DNA of 10,632 bases from Candidatus Methanofastidiosia archaeon (GCA_020854925.1 JAHKLV010000158.1:1-10632); one strand, 5' to 3'. Shown: positions 1-6,097, counted from the first letter of the stretch. The notes: generated by a model not told the origin, from the letters alone. A program made the numbers and translations.

Positions 1-131
1 ATGGCGCCCTGAATAAAGTCGGGCCATTCCCATGGGTAGTGGATGAAGGGCAACCTGAGCCTGAGCGAACCGCCCCAGTAGGGCTGCTCGCTCTCTCCTG
101 GCTCACGTTCTTTTCCTATATACCAACGCAT
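1..131 (-). CDS. Permease paralogue, N-terminal fragment (runs off window)
   Basis: The first 43 codons of a minus-strand gene lie here; the rest is beyond base 1. The translation begins MRWYIGKERE and matches the N-terminus of the complete permease at 485-1933 at 39 of 43 residues. The four differences are T/S, F/S, E/D and E/Q. Many synonymous changes are also present, so this is a diverged paralogue, not an assembly echo. The ATG at 131 is chosen because it aligns with the paralogue and has a strong Shine-Dalgarno sequence, GGGAGG (140-145), with an 8-nt spacer. The fragment is the soluble, Trp/Pro-rich N-terminal segment before the first membrane helix. Function is inferred only from the paralogue; whether the gene is intact cannot be told from this window. 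Confidence 0.85.
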   Translation of the reverse strand, partial: MRWYIGKEREPGESEQPYWGGSLRLRLPFIHYPWEWPDFIQGA

Positions 132-139
132 TAGTTTTT

Positions 140-145
140 CCTCCC
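140..145 (-). promoter_or_regulatory. Shine-Dalgarno site of the partial permease, touching a hairpin
   Basis: On the minus strand GGGAGG lies 8 nt before the ATG at 131. Two of its bases (144-145) also form part of a possible mRNA hairpin at 144-157: five pairs, CCTAT with ATAGG, around a 4-nt loop. The site decides the start codon. A regulatory role for the hairpin is speculative. Confidence 0.7.
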
Positions 146-181
146 TATATGAATAGGTATCATCTATTTGCGTATTCTTGC

Positions 182-249
182 ATATGCCGAATCCACAGCA
201 GATGATTAACGTTAATATCTATACTGATAATATAAGCATTTCGGCATAT
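182..249 (-). promoter_or_regulatory. Putative promoter/operator of the partial permease copy
   Basis: Reading the minus strand, CTTATATT (229-236) is a plausible TATA box, preceded by purine-rich CGAAATG (BRE-like, about 237-243). A start of transcription about 25 nt on would fall near 205-210, giving a leader of roughly 75 nt with a Shine-Dalgarno site. The region is bracketed by an exact 10-bp inverted repeat, ATATGCCGAA (182-191) and TTCGGCATAT (240-249). Between the arms lies a perfect 12-bp palindrome, ATTAACGTTAAT (205-216), at the predicted start site. That arrangement resembles an operator for a dimeric regulator. The promoter and operator roles are inferred from sequence only. Confidence 0.4.
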
Positions 250-378
250 CATACTTATTATAAGAATTATATTTTCTTATTTATATTAATTATTTTTTAT
301 TATATTATTATAATTATAAATTTAATTTATATTAATTTTATTTTTTTAAATATTATTCTTATATTATTATTAAATATG

Positions 379-410
379 AATAATATTTATATATAAATAA
401 TATTTATATA
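379..410. repeat. Short direct repeat in AT-rich spacer
   Basis: The 15-mer AATAATATTTATATA occurs at 379-393 and again at 396-410, 2 bp apart. In DNA this AT-rich such repeats arise easily, so no function is assigned. Confidence 0.6.
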
Positions 411-459
411 ATTAAGGAATATATTCAATATATATGAATATTATTCATATTATCATAAT

Positions 460-474
460 AAAAAAAAATAAAAA
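460..474 (-). terminator. Poly-T terminator after the permease
   Basis: On the minus strand a T-rich tract, TTTTTATTTTTTTTT-like with a single A, begins about 10 nt after the permease stop codon (485-487). Archaeal RNA polymerase terminates at such U-rich tracts without needing a hairpin. It would separate transcription of the complete copy from the partial one downstream. Confidence 0.6.
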
Positions 475-484
475 GAGAGTAAGA

Positions 485-1933
485 TTATTCTTGTTCTACG
501 TTCATTTTTCTGAGCTTTTCAGTCTTTCGTTCTTCTGACGTTCCATAGACGAGCGCGAGGTAGAAGAGGACACCCATGAGCAGAGCCCACGTCGCGCCAC
601 GCGTCGCGAGGATACCACCAATCATACCGGCTATACCACGCTCAAGGTTGGTCGTGACCATTTCCATGGCGAGGTAACAGCAGAGATATCCCTGTATGGC
701 CATGGTAAGGCCGAATCCGAAGGGTAGTGCGGGCTTAACGAGAAGCACGATGGGGTAGACGAGCATGATGGATGCCATACCCCAGTACATGCAGGTTGCA
801 CCGCCCCAGTATGAATAAAACTCTTCTGACGTCGACTGCTTGTACCGATTTACCACAAGTGCCTGGCCTGCGGTCCACTGAGGCCCTGCGAGAGGCAGGT
901 AGGGCCATATGAGGGCTTCAAGGAGGTCGCGGATACCGGACCAGAAGTTCGCTCGATTTGGATCGTAATAAATAAGCTCATCCTTTCTAGCATTGTTCGA
1001 TTCGTCAATGAGCGCTTGCACTACGAGAATATCCCCGAAAGCCAGAATATAGGCCACAATGGCGGTGGAGATTGCGCCGATGAACATCTCAGCACTAGGC
1101 CATCCGATGACAAAAGGCGACATGGCATTGTACGTTTCCGAGATTCTCAGGGAGAAAATCCATCCTTGGTCTGTGATCCCGGTAGGTTTTGGTACCTCAC
1201 CAATAAGGACGCCGATGATATAACCGACGATAAAGGTGGGGGCGATGCCGTACTTGGCTATCCATGCGAACCATTTGTGTTCTTTTCGGTATCCAAGCGA
1301 ACGCGGGGACCACAGAATGAAGAACGAGAGTATGACTGCAATGAGGAATGAGATGGAGAGCGGACCAACGCCTCCACCGATATCCCATTTTGCTACCTGG
1401 TTCTGGATACCGCTGCCATTGTTTTCCCACGTACGAATGATGGCCGCAAGGCCGGCACCGAGGAGGATGCCGGATTTGATGGCAGTGGGGACAAGGTTTG
1501 CGACGGTCTTTGCGCCACCCGTAAACGCCATGATAAGGAATATCGCTGCCATAATGAGTTGGAGGGCACACATTGCCTGGATGGACCCAATGTTGAGACC
1601 TCCCGGTGTCGCATAATCTGCGACAAACGCCATGTATAGAGGTATGCCAGAGGTAATCCATCCGGCAAGACCCGGGTCACCAAAGCTCGTGTGCAATAAA
1701 TACAAAAAGTTGTTTATAATGACCATCGTCAGACCCATCTCGTACGTTATGCCAAATGACGCCTGCATACCTGCAATAACGCCCATGGGCACTACGCACA
1801 GGATGGCGCCTTCTATAAATTCCGGCCATTCCCATGGATAGTGGATGAAGGGGAGCCTGAGGCGCAGAAATCCGCCCCAGTAGGGCTGCTCTGTTTCTCC
1901 AGGTTCCCGTTCTTTTCCTATATACCAACGCAT
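485..1933 (-). CDS. Multi-pass membrane permease, NCS2/SulP-like
   Basis: A 482-residue polytopic membrane protein with about 10-12 hydrophobic helices (for example near residues 40-58, 66-82, 117-140, 148-166, 192-208, 228-246, 282-305, 380-425 and 432-460). The first 38 residues are soluble and rich in Trp and Pro. The ANLVPTAIKSGILLGAGLAAI segment (about 145-165) resembles the helix after the half-helix in NCS2 (uracil/xanthine) and SulP carriers. EMFIGAISTAIVAYILAFGD (about 282-301) resembles the second-repeat transport core. I infer a UraA-fold secondary transporter in the cytoplasmic membrane; the substrate is unknown. An in-frame ATG at 1951 would add six residues. The ATG at 1933 is preferred because the paralogue starts there and AAGGG (1940-1944) is well spaced. 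No frameshift or truncation is visible. Confidence 0.65.
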   Translation of the reverse strand: MRWYIGKEREPGETEQPYWGGFLRLRLPFIHYPWEWPEFIEGAILCVVPMGVIAGMQASFGITYEMGLTMVIINNFLYLLHTSFGDPGLAGWITSGIPLYMAFVADYATPGGLNIGSIQAMCALQLIMAAIFLIMAFTGGAKTVANLVPTAIKSGILLGAGLAAIIRTWENNGSGIQNQVAKWDIGGGVGPLSISFLIAVILSFFILWSPRSLGYRKEHKWFAWIAKYGIAPTFIVGYIIGVLIGEVPKPTGITDQGWIFSLRISETYNAMSPFVIGWPSAEMFIGAISTAIVAYILAFGDILVVQALIDESNNARKDELIYYDPNRANFWSGIRDLLEALIWPYLPLAGPQWTAGQALVVNRYKQSTSEEFYSYWGGATCMYWGMASIMLVYPIVLLVKPALPFGFGLTMAIQGYLCCYLAMEMVTTNLERGIAGMIGGILATRGATWALLMGVLFYLALVYGTSEERKTEKLRKMNVEQE

Positions 1934-1939
1934 AGTTAT

Positions 1940-1944
1940 CCCTT
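1940..1944 (-). promoter_or_regulatory. Shine-Dalgarno site fixing the permease start
   Basis: AAGGG on the minus strand sits 6 nt before the ATG at 1933. The alternative ATG at 1951 has only AT-rich sequence in front of it, so this site supports the shorter protein. Confidence 0.6.
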
Positions 1945-1946
1945 CT

Positions 1947-2018
1947 ATCATTGATTATAAGAATTATATTCATTATATCAATGATTATCTAAATATTATT
2001 TATATCTATTTAAATATT
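1947..2018 (-). promoter_or_regulatory. Possible permease promoter with leader inverted repeat
   Basis: On the minus strand, AATATTTA (2011-2018) preceded by CCAAA is a possible BRE/TATA pair, giving a start near 1988 and a leader of about 55 nt. The leader would contain a 9-bp inverted repeat, ATCATTGAT (1947-1955) and ATCAATGAT (1977-1985), ending just upstream of the Shine-Dalgarno site. In DNA this AT-rich both TATA-like words and short repeats are common, so confidence is low. Confidence 0.3.
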
Positions 2019-2364
2019 TTGGTATATTATCTTTAATTGAAAAGGAATATTTTAATTTTATTCTTCTATTCGAAAAAAGAGATGCCGCGTATTCTGGAAA
2101 TATCACCTTATGCGGGATTAGAATTCATTTCATTTCGAAATAACAGATATAAATTAAATTCATTAATAAAAATAAAATTAAGTATAATATTCATATATTA
2201 TATATAAATTAAAATTATATTCATAATATTGTCTAGTATCATATCTACCCATATCCGCGGGCCTTGAGGCATGATACACTAGTGAAGTGAACATGAAGCC
2301 ATGGTACAACAAAAACCATTTATGGACATTTTCATAGTAAAGGCATAGGCATGGTGACGCTTAC
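1952..2364. other. Divergent AT-rich intergenic region
   Basis: These 413 bp separate the minus-strand permease from the plus-strand gene at 2365. No credible reading frame is present. The permease-proximal part and 2140-2230 are very AT-rich. A perfect palindrome ATTTCGAAAT lies near 2131-2140, and ATATAAAT just beyond it could serve as a plus-strand TATA box. A more GC-rich island at 2233-2282 can form a hairpin (separate entry). Between 2283 and 2364 I see only the ribosome binding site GGTGA (2353-2357), 7 nt before the ATG at 2365, and a weak TATA-like word, CATTTATGG, near 2320. Confidence 0.7.
2233..2282. repeat. Imperfect inverted repeat / possible structured element
   Basis: CTAGTATCAT (2233-2242) can pair with ATGATACACTAG (2271-2282), ten pairs interrupted by a 2-nt CA bulge. 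Just inside the right arm GCCTTGAGGC (2261-2270) folds into its own small hairpin, and the loop also carries CCGCGG (2255-2260). The element is a GC-richer island in AT-rich DNA, about 80 bp before the start at 2365. It could be an operator, a 5' leader structure or a small RNA. It does not have the arms of a tRNA or clear C/D boxes. Confidence 0.45.
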
Positions 2365-3270
2365 ATGAATCGGGCAGTGATACTCATTGTTGGCCTTGTG
2401 GTCATAGCATCTTTCCCTCTCCTTTCGGCAGAGGCGGGGGGCACGGACGTTCTCTTTGACCTATCAAAGGAAGCAGACACACTCTACGGCAATCCGGAAG
2501 TACAGGGGGACATGCTGTGCTCGATGCTTGAGGGAGAGGGCATTACCTACGCGTTTACCGAGCGCGGCAGGTCTCTGGCGCTCTATGACCTTTCTTCCTA
2601 TCGCATTCTGGTCATTTGGGATCCCGATGGACCCTATGATGAAAACGAGCGCACCGCCATCATATCCTTTGTCGAGCAGGGCGGTATCCTTCTCTTTGCA
2701 GGAACATCCTTTTACAATACTCCGGATACCATATACGTTAATTGCAATGAGCTTCTTACTACCTTTGGCATAACGCTCGTCCGCGAGCAGGTGCTTGACA
2801 AGACCGATTACATTGGCTGCCATTGTGGTACCACTCCGCTCATCCACACGTTCGCCGAGGGATACTTCTTTTATGATATTTCCTACGTGGCGTGTAATCA
2901 CACCGGGCGCATCGAGACGGTGCATCCCGCAGTTCCCATTGCCTTTGGTGATAATGATACGTTTGTAGACCTCAACGGCAACGAAATGCACGACGAAAAT
3001 GAGATGATTGGTTCTATTCCTGTCATGGCCATGAGTACCTATGGGGCCGGCGTCGTCGTGGCTTTTGGCACAGAGAAGGTCTTTGAACGCAGCTATTTCA
3101 ATACGAAGGATAACGGTCGGTTTGCACTCAATCTCTTTGCGGACCTGCTGTACCAGTATCCGCTGGATGGCACCCCTGCTGCATCGAACACGATGCGGTA
3201 TGCGGTTGGCTTCGCATCAGTTGTGATTGTCCTTGTCATCGCGGGCGTGTACAGGCATAATCGCCCCTGA
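2365..3270 (+). CDS. Membrane-anchored extracellular GATase-1-like (DUF4350-like) protein
   Basis: A 301-residue protein with an N-terminal signal peptide (residues 1-24, hydrophobic 4-21, cleavage likely around SAEA), an extracellular domain (about 27-265) and one C-terminal membrane helix (about 280-296) followed by RHNRP. The domain has the look of a class I glutamine amidotransferase-like fold: buried strands at YRILVIWDPDG and GGILLFAGTSF, then a late strand GAGVVVAFGTEK followed by a helix. No nucleophile-elbow Cys is visible in the GGILLFAGTS region, so catalysis is unlikely. DLNGNEMHDENE (202-213) looks like a calcium-binding loop of the D-x-N-x-N type. Cysteines include a C-x-C pair (152, 154). 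The start is supported by GGTGA (2353-2357) 7 nt upstream. It converges on the M1 peptidase gene. The ligand and role are unknown. Confidence 0.6.
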   Translation: MNRAVILIVGLVVIASFPLLSAEAGGTDVLFDLSKEADTLYGNPEVQGDMLCSMLEGEGITYAFTERGRSLALYDLSSYRILVIWDPDGPYDENERTAIISFVEQGGILLFAGTSFYNTPDTIYVNCNELLTTFGITLVREQVLDKTDYIGCHCGTTPLIHTFAEGYFFYDISYVACNHTGRIETVHPAVPIAFGDNDTFVDLNGNEMHDENEMIGSIPVMAMSTYGAGVVVAFGTEKVFERSYFNTKDNGRFALNLFADLLYQYPLDGTPAASNTMRYAVGFASVVIVLVIAGVYRHNRP

Positions 3271-3275
3271 GTATA

Positions 3276-5045
3276 TCATCGTTCCCTGCTGCTTCTTCGT
3301 GCCGCGAAGATGAACGCAACACCAAGTGCCACGCCGATGGCAATGGCCGCACCGTTCCATTCCCCCGTCTTTTTTTCTGGTATGGTACCGACGTTGTTTG
3401 TCTCGTCAGCTTCGACGAACACATCGCGTGGGTCAAGCTCGTACGAGACAGGAACACTCCCCGAGGGAAGCGCAAGCGTGTAGGTGTTGGAGAAGCATAC
3501 GCTCGAGCCATCGCGAAGCGTTACCTCCACGTCACAGGGACAGGGAATGTCGGATACGGGCATGATGTGCAATGTTGCACCATCCCATTCGGCCTTGTCG
3601 GCGGCGAAATCTGGCAGGCCCGATTCCGTCAGAAGTGAATCTAGGAACGTGGCAACACCTTGACCGGGATAGGAAGTCTCCATCAAATCAAGCAACGACG
3701 TGGTGGTGAGTGTCTGGAAGGCGAAGGTTGCATATATACTTGAGAGGAATGCAAGGTACTCTTCCGTCCCGATACACCAGCGAATCATATCGAGAACAAG
3801 CGGCCCCTTGTGGTATGCCATGACTATCTGATCCCGTGAGGAGGGATAGGCGTCGAGTGGCCGGTGCAGAATGTCCTCGAGACCCCGGTCCTGCTCACGC
3901 TGATACACACCGCGTAGGTATGATTCGTAAAAAGGGGTATGCTCCCCCGCGTACCGCGTTTCATAATAGAGGAGCGTAGCATGCTGGACGAGTGCCTCGT
4001 CAAGCCATGCATCGGCAACCTGATCCGTTCCCACCACCCCGTACCACCATTGGTGGGCGGTCTCGTGCACAATGATGGTTTCAAGCATCGATGAGTTGCT
4101 TTCGTCGTAGTAGGGGACGTCTATGAAGAGTATCTGGGGATATTCCATGCCAGCTGCACCCCCAAGGTGCACTGCAGCAACGGTGAGGTCCTGATAAGGG
4201 TAGGGTCCGAAGAGCGTTTCAAAAAGCATCACCGCGGCAGCGGTCCATTCAGCCACGGTTCTGCCCATCGTACCGTGTTCGGGAAGGGAGAGGGAACGTA
4301 CGGCCGTGTCACCAGCCATAACGATGTGTTCCACGTAACGCGGAGAGAGCGCAAGGGCCATATCGCGCACAGAGCGCGCGGCAATATGGTAAGTTTTCAT
4401 GTCGCCATCTGATTCTTCCGATGTTATGGACCCCGTGGCTCCAAGGGTCCACGAAGCGTCGATGGCAACGGAAAGGTCCCAGTTGGCACATTCGCTGTAG
4501 AAGGGATCGCCCCTGGAAAGATAGGGATACGTTTTCCATATGCCCTCCTCGAAGACATAGGGGATGGGAATGGTATTTCCAAGCGCAATGATGCCGTCGT
4601 GGTATCCCATCCTATTGAGCGTTTCAGGTATGACAATTTCGTAGTGTATGGTGAACGAGACCGTAGAATCGGGAACAAGCGGCGAGTCTAGGAAGATGGT
4701 CAGCACCGTGTCGTCAACAATCTCGTAGGGCAAGGTACAGGTGATGAGGGTGATGCCACCCGGTTGGAATCCTGCAGGGTAGGATTCCGCAAGGGGTACC
4801 AGAACAGGAACGGTCTCGGGAGAGGCATAGGCCTGGGGGTACCAGGTGAGCAGGACTTCTTCAAGTACTGCACCGCTCTTATTATAATATATTATAGTGT
4901 GTGTTGAAGAGATAGTCCTGGTCTGCACATCGATTGCCATGACAATCTCGTGTGATGTCATGTCTTGTCCCTCTTGCTCAGCCACGATTACGGAGGGAAT
5001 AAGCAGGCAGCACAGCACAAGCGCAGCGACATGAGCACGATGCAT
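3276..5045 (-). CDS. Secreted, membrane-anchored M1-family zinc metallopeptidase
   Basis: A 589-residue M1 (gluzincin) peptidase. The zinc site is HETAH (327-331) followed after 18 residues by Glu350 in AWLDEA. The GAMEN-equivalent exopeptidase motif is GAAGMEYP (296-303). Tyr411 in AYHKGPLVLDMI matches the catalytic tyrosine. Residues 1-22 form a signal peptide; residues 565-582 form a C-terminal membrane helix followed by RRSSRER, so the enzyme probably faces outward. The segment before the helix, ending DVFVEADETNN (541-551), resembles a CARDB domain end. It likely trims peptides at the cell surface. An in-frame TTG at 5087 would add 14 residues, but that TTG lies beyond the TATA-like box. 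The ATG at 5045 gives a clean signal peptide and a leaderless start. The large C-terminal domains of classical M1 enzymes are absent. Confidence 0.88.
   Translation of the reverse strand: MHRAHVAALVLCCLLIPSVIVAEQEGQDMTSHEIVMAIDVQTRTISSTHTIIYYNKSGAVLEEVLLTWYPQAYASPETVPVLVPLAESYPAGFQPGGITLITCTLPYEIVDDTVLTIFLDSPLVPDSTVSFTIHYEIVIPETLNRMGYHDGIIALGNTIPIPYVFEEGIWKTYPYLSRGDPFYSECANWDLSVAIDASWTLGATGSITSEESDGDMKTYHIAARSVRDMALALSPRYVEHIVMAGDTAVRSLSLPEHGTMGRTVAEWTAAAVMLFETLFGPYPYQDLTVAAVHLGGAAGMEYPQILFIDVPYYDESNSSMLETIIVHETAHQWWYGVVGTDQVADAWLDEALVQHATLLYYETRYAGEHTPFYESYLRGVYQREQDRGLEDILHRPLDAYPSSRDQIVMAYHKGPLVLDMIRWCIGTEEYLAFLSSIYATFAFQTLTTTSLLDLMETSYPGQGVATFLDSLLTESGLPDFAADKAEWDGATLHIMPVSDIPCPCDVEVTLRDGSSVCFSNTYTLALPSGSVPVSYELDPRDVFVEADETNNVGTIPEKKTGEWNGAAIAIGVALGVAFIFAARRSSRER
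3370..3376 (+). terminator. Possible T7 terminator for the GATase-like gene
   Basis: Only 5 bp separate the convergent stop codons, so a plus-strand transcript must end inside the peptidase gene. TTTTTTT at 3370-3376, 100 bp after the stop at 3270, is the first good T tract. The same bases encode a Lys-Lys pair of the peptidase on the other strand, so the tract may simply be coding. Confidence 0.3.
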
Positions 5046-5093
5046 GGCTACCGTATGGGAAGTATTTTTATTATAGGTTTCTGACAAGAGGGC
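5046..5093. promoter_or_regulatory. Shared divergent promoter of M1 peptidase and RNase Z
   Basis: The 48 bp between the two start codons holds a single AT-rich box, TATTTTTATTATAGG (about 5063-5077). Its centre is about 25 nt from the ATG at 5045 (minus) and about 24 nt from the ATG at 5094 (plus). That is the normal TATA-to-start-site distance in archaea, so both mRNAs would be leaderless. Neither gene has a usable Shine-Dalgarno sequence. The positions are seen; the shared use is inferred. Confidence 0.55.
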
Positions 5094-5969
5094 ATGAAGG
5101 TCGTTTTTCTGGGGACGGGAGCATCGAAACCTTCTCCAGACCGCAATGTGTCCTCCCTGGCCGTTATCAAGGGACCCGAGGTCCTACTCTTCGATTGTGG
5201 AGAGGGTACTCAGCGCCAGATGCTGCGTTCGGTCAGGCAGTCGCGTCTTACACGTGTCTTTCTCACCCATTTCCATGGCGACCATTATCTCGGCCTGCCC
5301 GGCCTCCTCATGACCCTGTCGCTCCAGGGACGGACCCGTGCGCTTGAGGTCTATGGTCCGGAGGGAACCGCATCCTTTGTGTCCCACCTCCTTCACTCAG
5401 GGTATATGGAACTGTCCTTTGAGCTCATGGTGGGGGAGCTCTCGTCATCCGTTGTCCGGGGTTCATCTTATTCCGTACACTCATTTCCGGTCAATCACGG
5501 CGTACCCGCCCTTGGATACATCATCATCGAGGATGACCGCCGCGGACGGTTCGATACGAAAAAGGCTGCCGCCCTCGGCATCAGCGGGCAGTGCTATGCC
5601 GCACTCGAGCGGGACGGGACAGTTGAGGTAAATGGGAACGTGATCGCCCTATCCGATGTCACGGGGGCGGTGCGCAAGGGAAAGAAGGTGACATACTCGG
5701 GCGATACGGCCCCGGTGGTGTTTCCTCCCGAGGCGATGGACACCGACCTGCTTATCCATGAGGCTACGTTCCTTTCCGAGAAGGACCGTGCCGACACATA
5801 CCACTCCACCGTTGATGATGCGGTTACCGCCGCCCGTGCCATTCGGGCCCATCGGCTTGTGCTAACCCATATCAATGCGCGCTATACCGAGGAAGAGTTT
5901 GCCGAGGCCGTCAGTTCCTATCCTGAGGACCTTGTGGTGGCCCAGGACCACCTCGTGCTTGAGATATAA
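5094..5969 (+). CDS. rnz: Ribonuclease Z (tRNA 3'-end endonuclease)
   Basis: A 291-residue short-form RNase Z of the metallo-beta-lactamase superfamily, which removes 3' trailers from tRNA precursors in the cytoplasm. The metal-binding signature is THFHGDH (His59, His61, Asp63, His64). Further ligands expected in the family are His135 (NHGVPALGY), Asp204 (SGDT) and His259 (LTHINARY). HEATF (222-226) and YHST (236-239) are also conserved. The N-terminal FLGTGASKPSPDRN and FDCGEGTQRQM blocks are typical of the family. Length agrees with the usual 280-310 residues, and no key residue is missing. The ATG at 5094 opens a leaderless message, about 24 nt from the TATA-like box shared with the divergent peptidase. 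It precedes the ribosomal operon in the same direction, but has its own T-tract terminator and is followed by a 243-bp gap. Confidence 0.96.
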   Translation: MKVVFLGTGASKPSPDRNVSSLAVIKGPEVLLFDCGEGTQRQMLRSVRQSRLTRVFLTHFHGDHYLGLPGLLMTLSLQGRTRALEVYGPEGTASFVSHLLHSGYMELSFELMVGELSSSVVRGSSYSVHSFPVNHGVPALGYIIIEDDRRGRFDTKKAAALGISGQCYAALERDGTVEVNGNVIALSDVTGAVRKGKKVTYSGDTAPVVFPPEAMDTDLLIHEATFLSEKDRADTYHSTVDDAVTAARAIRAHRLVLTHINARYTEEEFAEAVSSYPEDLVVAQDHLVLEI

Positions 5970-5978
5970 TTATTTTTT
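5970..5978 (+). terminator. T-tract terminator after RNase Z
   Basis: TTATTTTTT starts directly after the rnz stop codon (5967-5969). A U-rich tract of this kind is enough for archaeal termination, and it separates rnz from the ribosomal operon. Confidence 0.55.
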
Positions 5979-6060
5979 CATTCCTACACTGCCTATGCGG
6001 ATTGAAAATCGACGTATAATGTGCAATAATTTTAAATAATACATTTCCTCATCGCGCGTT

Positions 6061-6077
6061 ACCGAAATCTTTTTAAA
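6061..6077 (+). promoter_or_regulatory. BRE/TATA promoter of the ribosomal protein operon
   Basis: ACCGAAA (6061-6067) followed by TTTTTAAA (6070-6077) is a good archaeal BRE plus TATA box. Transcription would start near 6098-6104, leaving a leader of about 110 nt before the uL3 ATG at 6213. A second AT-rich word, AATTTTAAATAATA (about 6028-6041), could be a weaker upstream promoter. Confidence 0.6.
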
Positions 6078-6097
6078 CGGGATGTTAAACATACGGT

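Larger units (their letters stand above)
132..484. other. AT-rich intergenic spacer between the two permease genes
   Basis: This 353-bp spacer has no credible gene. Bases 132-250 hold the regulatory region of the downstream permease copy. From about 251 to 460 only 11 of 210 bases are G or C, and 277-357 (81 bp) has none. Within it is a 15-bp direct repeat, AATAATATTTATATA, at 379-393 and 396-410. The end near 460-474 is the terminator of the upstream copy. An in-frame open stretch at 178-396 encodes only a low-complexity Ile/Tyr/Asn-rich string, as expected by chance from AT-only DNA. The flanking genes have ordinary GC content. Confidence 0.85.

Noticed and set aside
178..396. Plus-strand 72-codon open frame in the AT-rich spacer
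   Set aside because: It is low-complexity Ile/Tyr/Asn sequence as expected from AT-only DNA, has no Shine-Dalgarno site and overlaps the predicted promoter of the opposite strand.
251..460. AT-rich spacer as a replication origin
   Set aside because: No cdc6/orc1 gene and no G-rich ORB-like repeats are visible nearby; AT-richness alone is not enough.
166..2097. Shared 9-mer GCGTATTCT upstream of both permease copies
   Set aside because: One 9-bp match between two regions of about 350 bp is expected roughly by chance, and the positions relative to the starts differ.
2233..2282. tRNA or C/D-box RNA at the hairpin island
   Set aside because: There is no acceptor/D/anticodon/T-arm arrangement or TTCRA motif, and no paired C (RTGATGA) and D (CTGA) boxes at suitable spacing.
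2464..2991. Minus-strand 175-codon open frame
   Set aside because: It is antisense to the GATase-like gene, whose signal peptide, domain and anchor form a coherent protein; the antisense product shows no motif.
5045..5087. TTG at 5087 as the M1 peptidase start
   Set aside because: It would place 14 polar residues before the signal peptide and put the start codon upstream of the likely TATA box.
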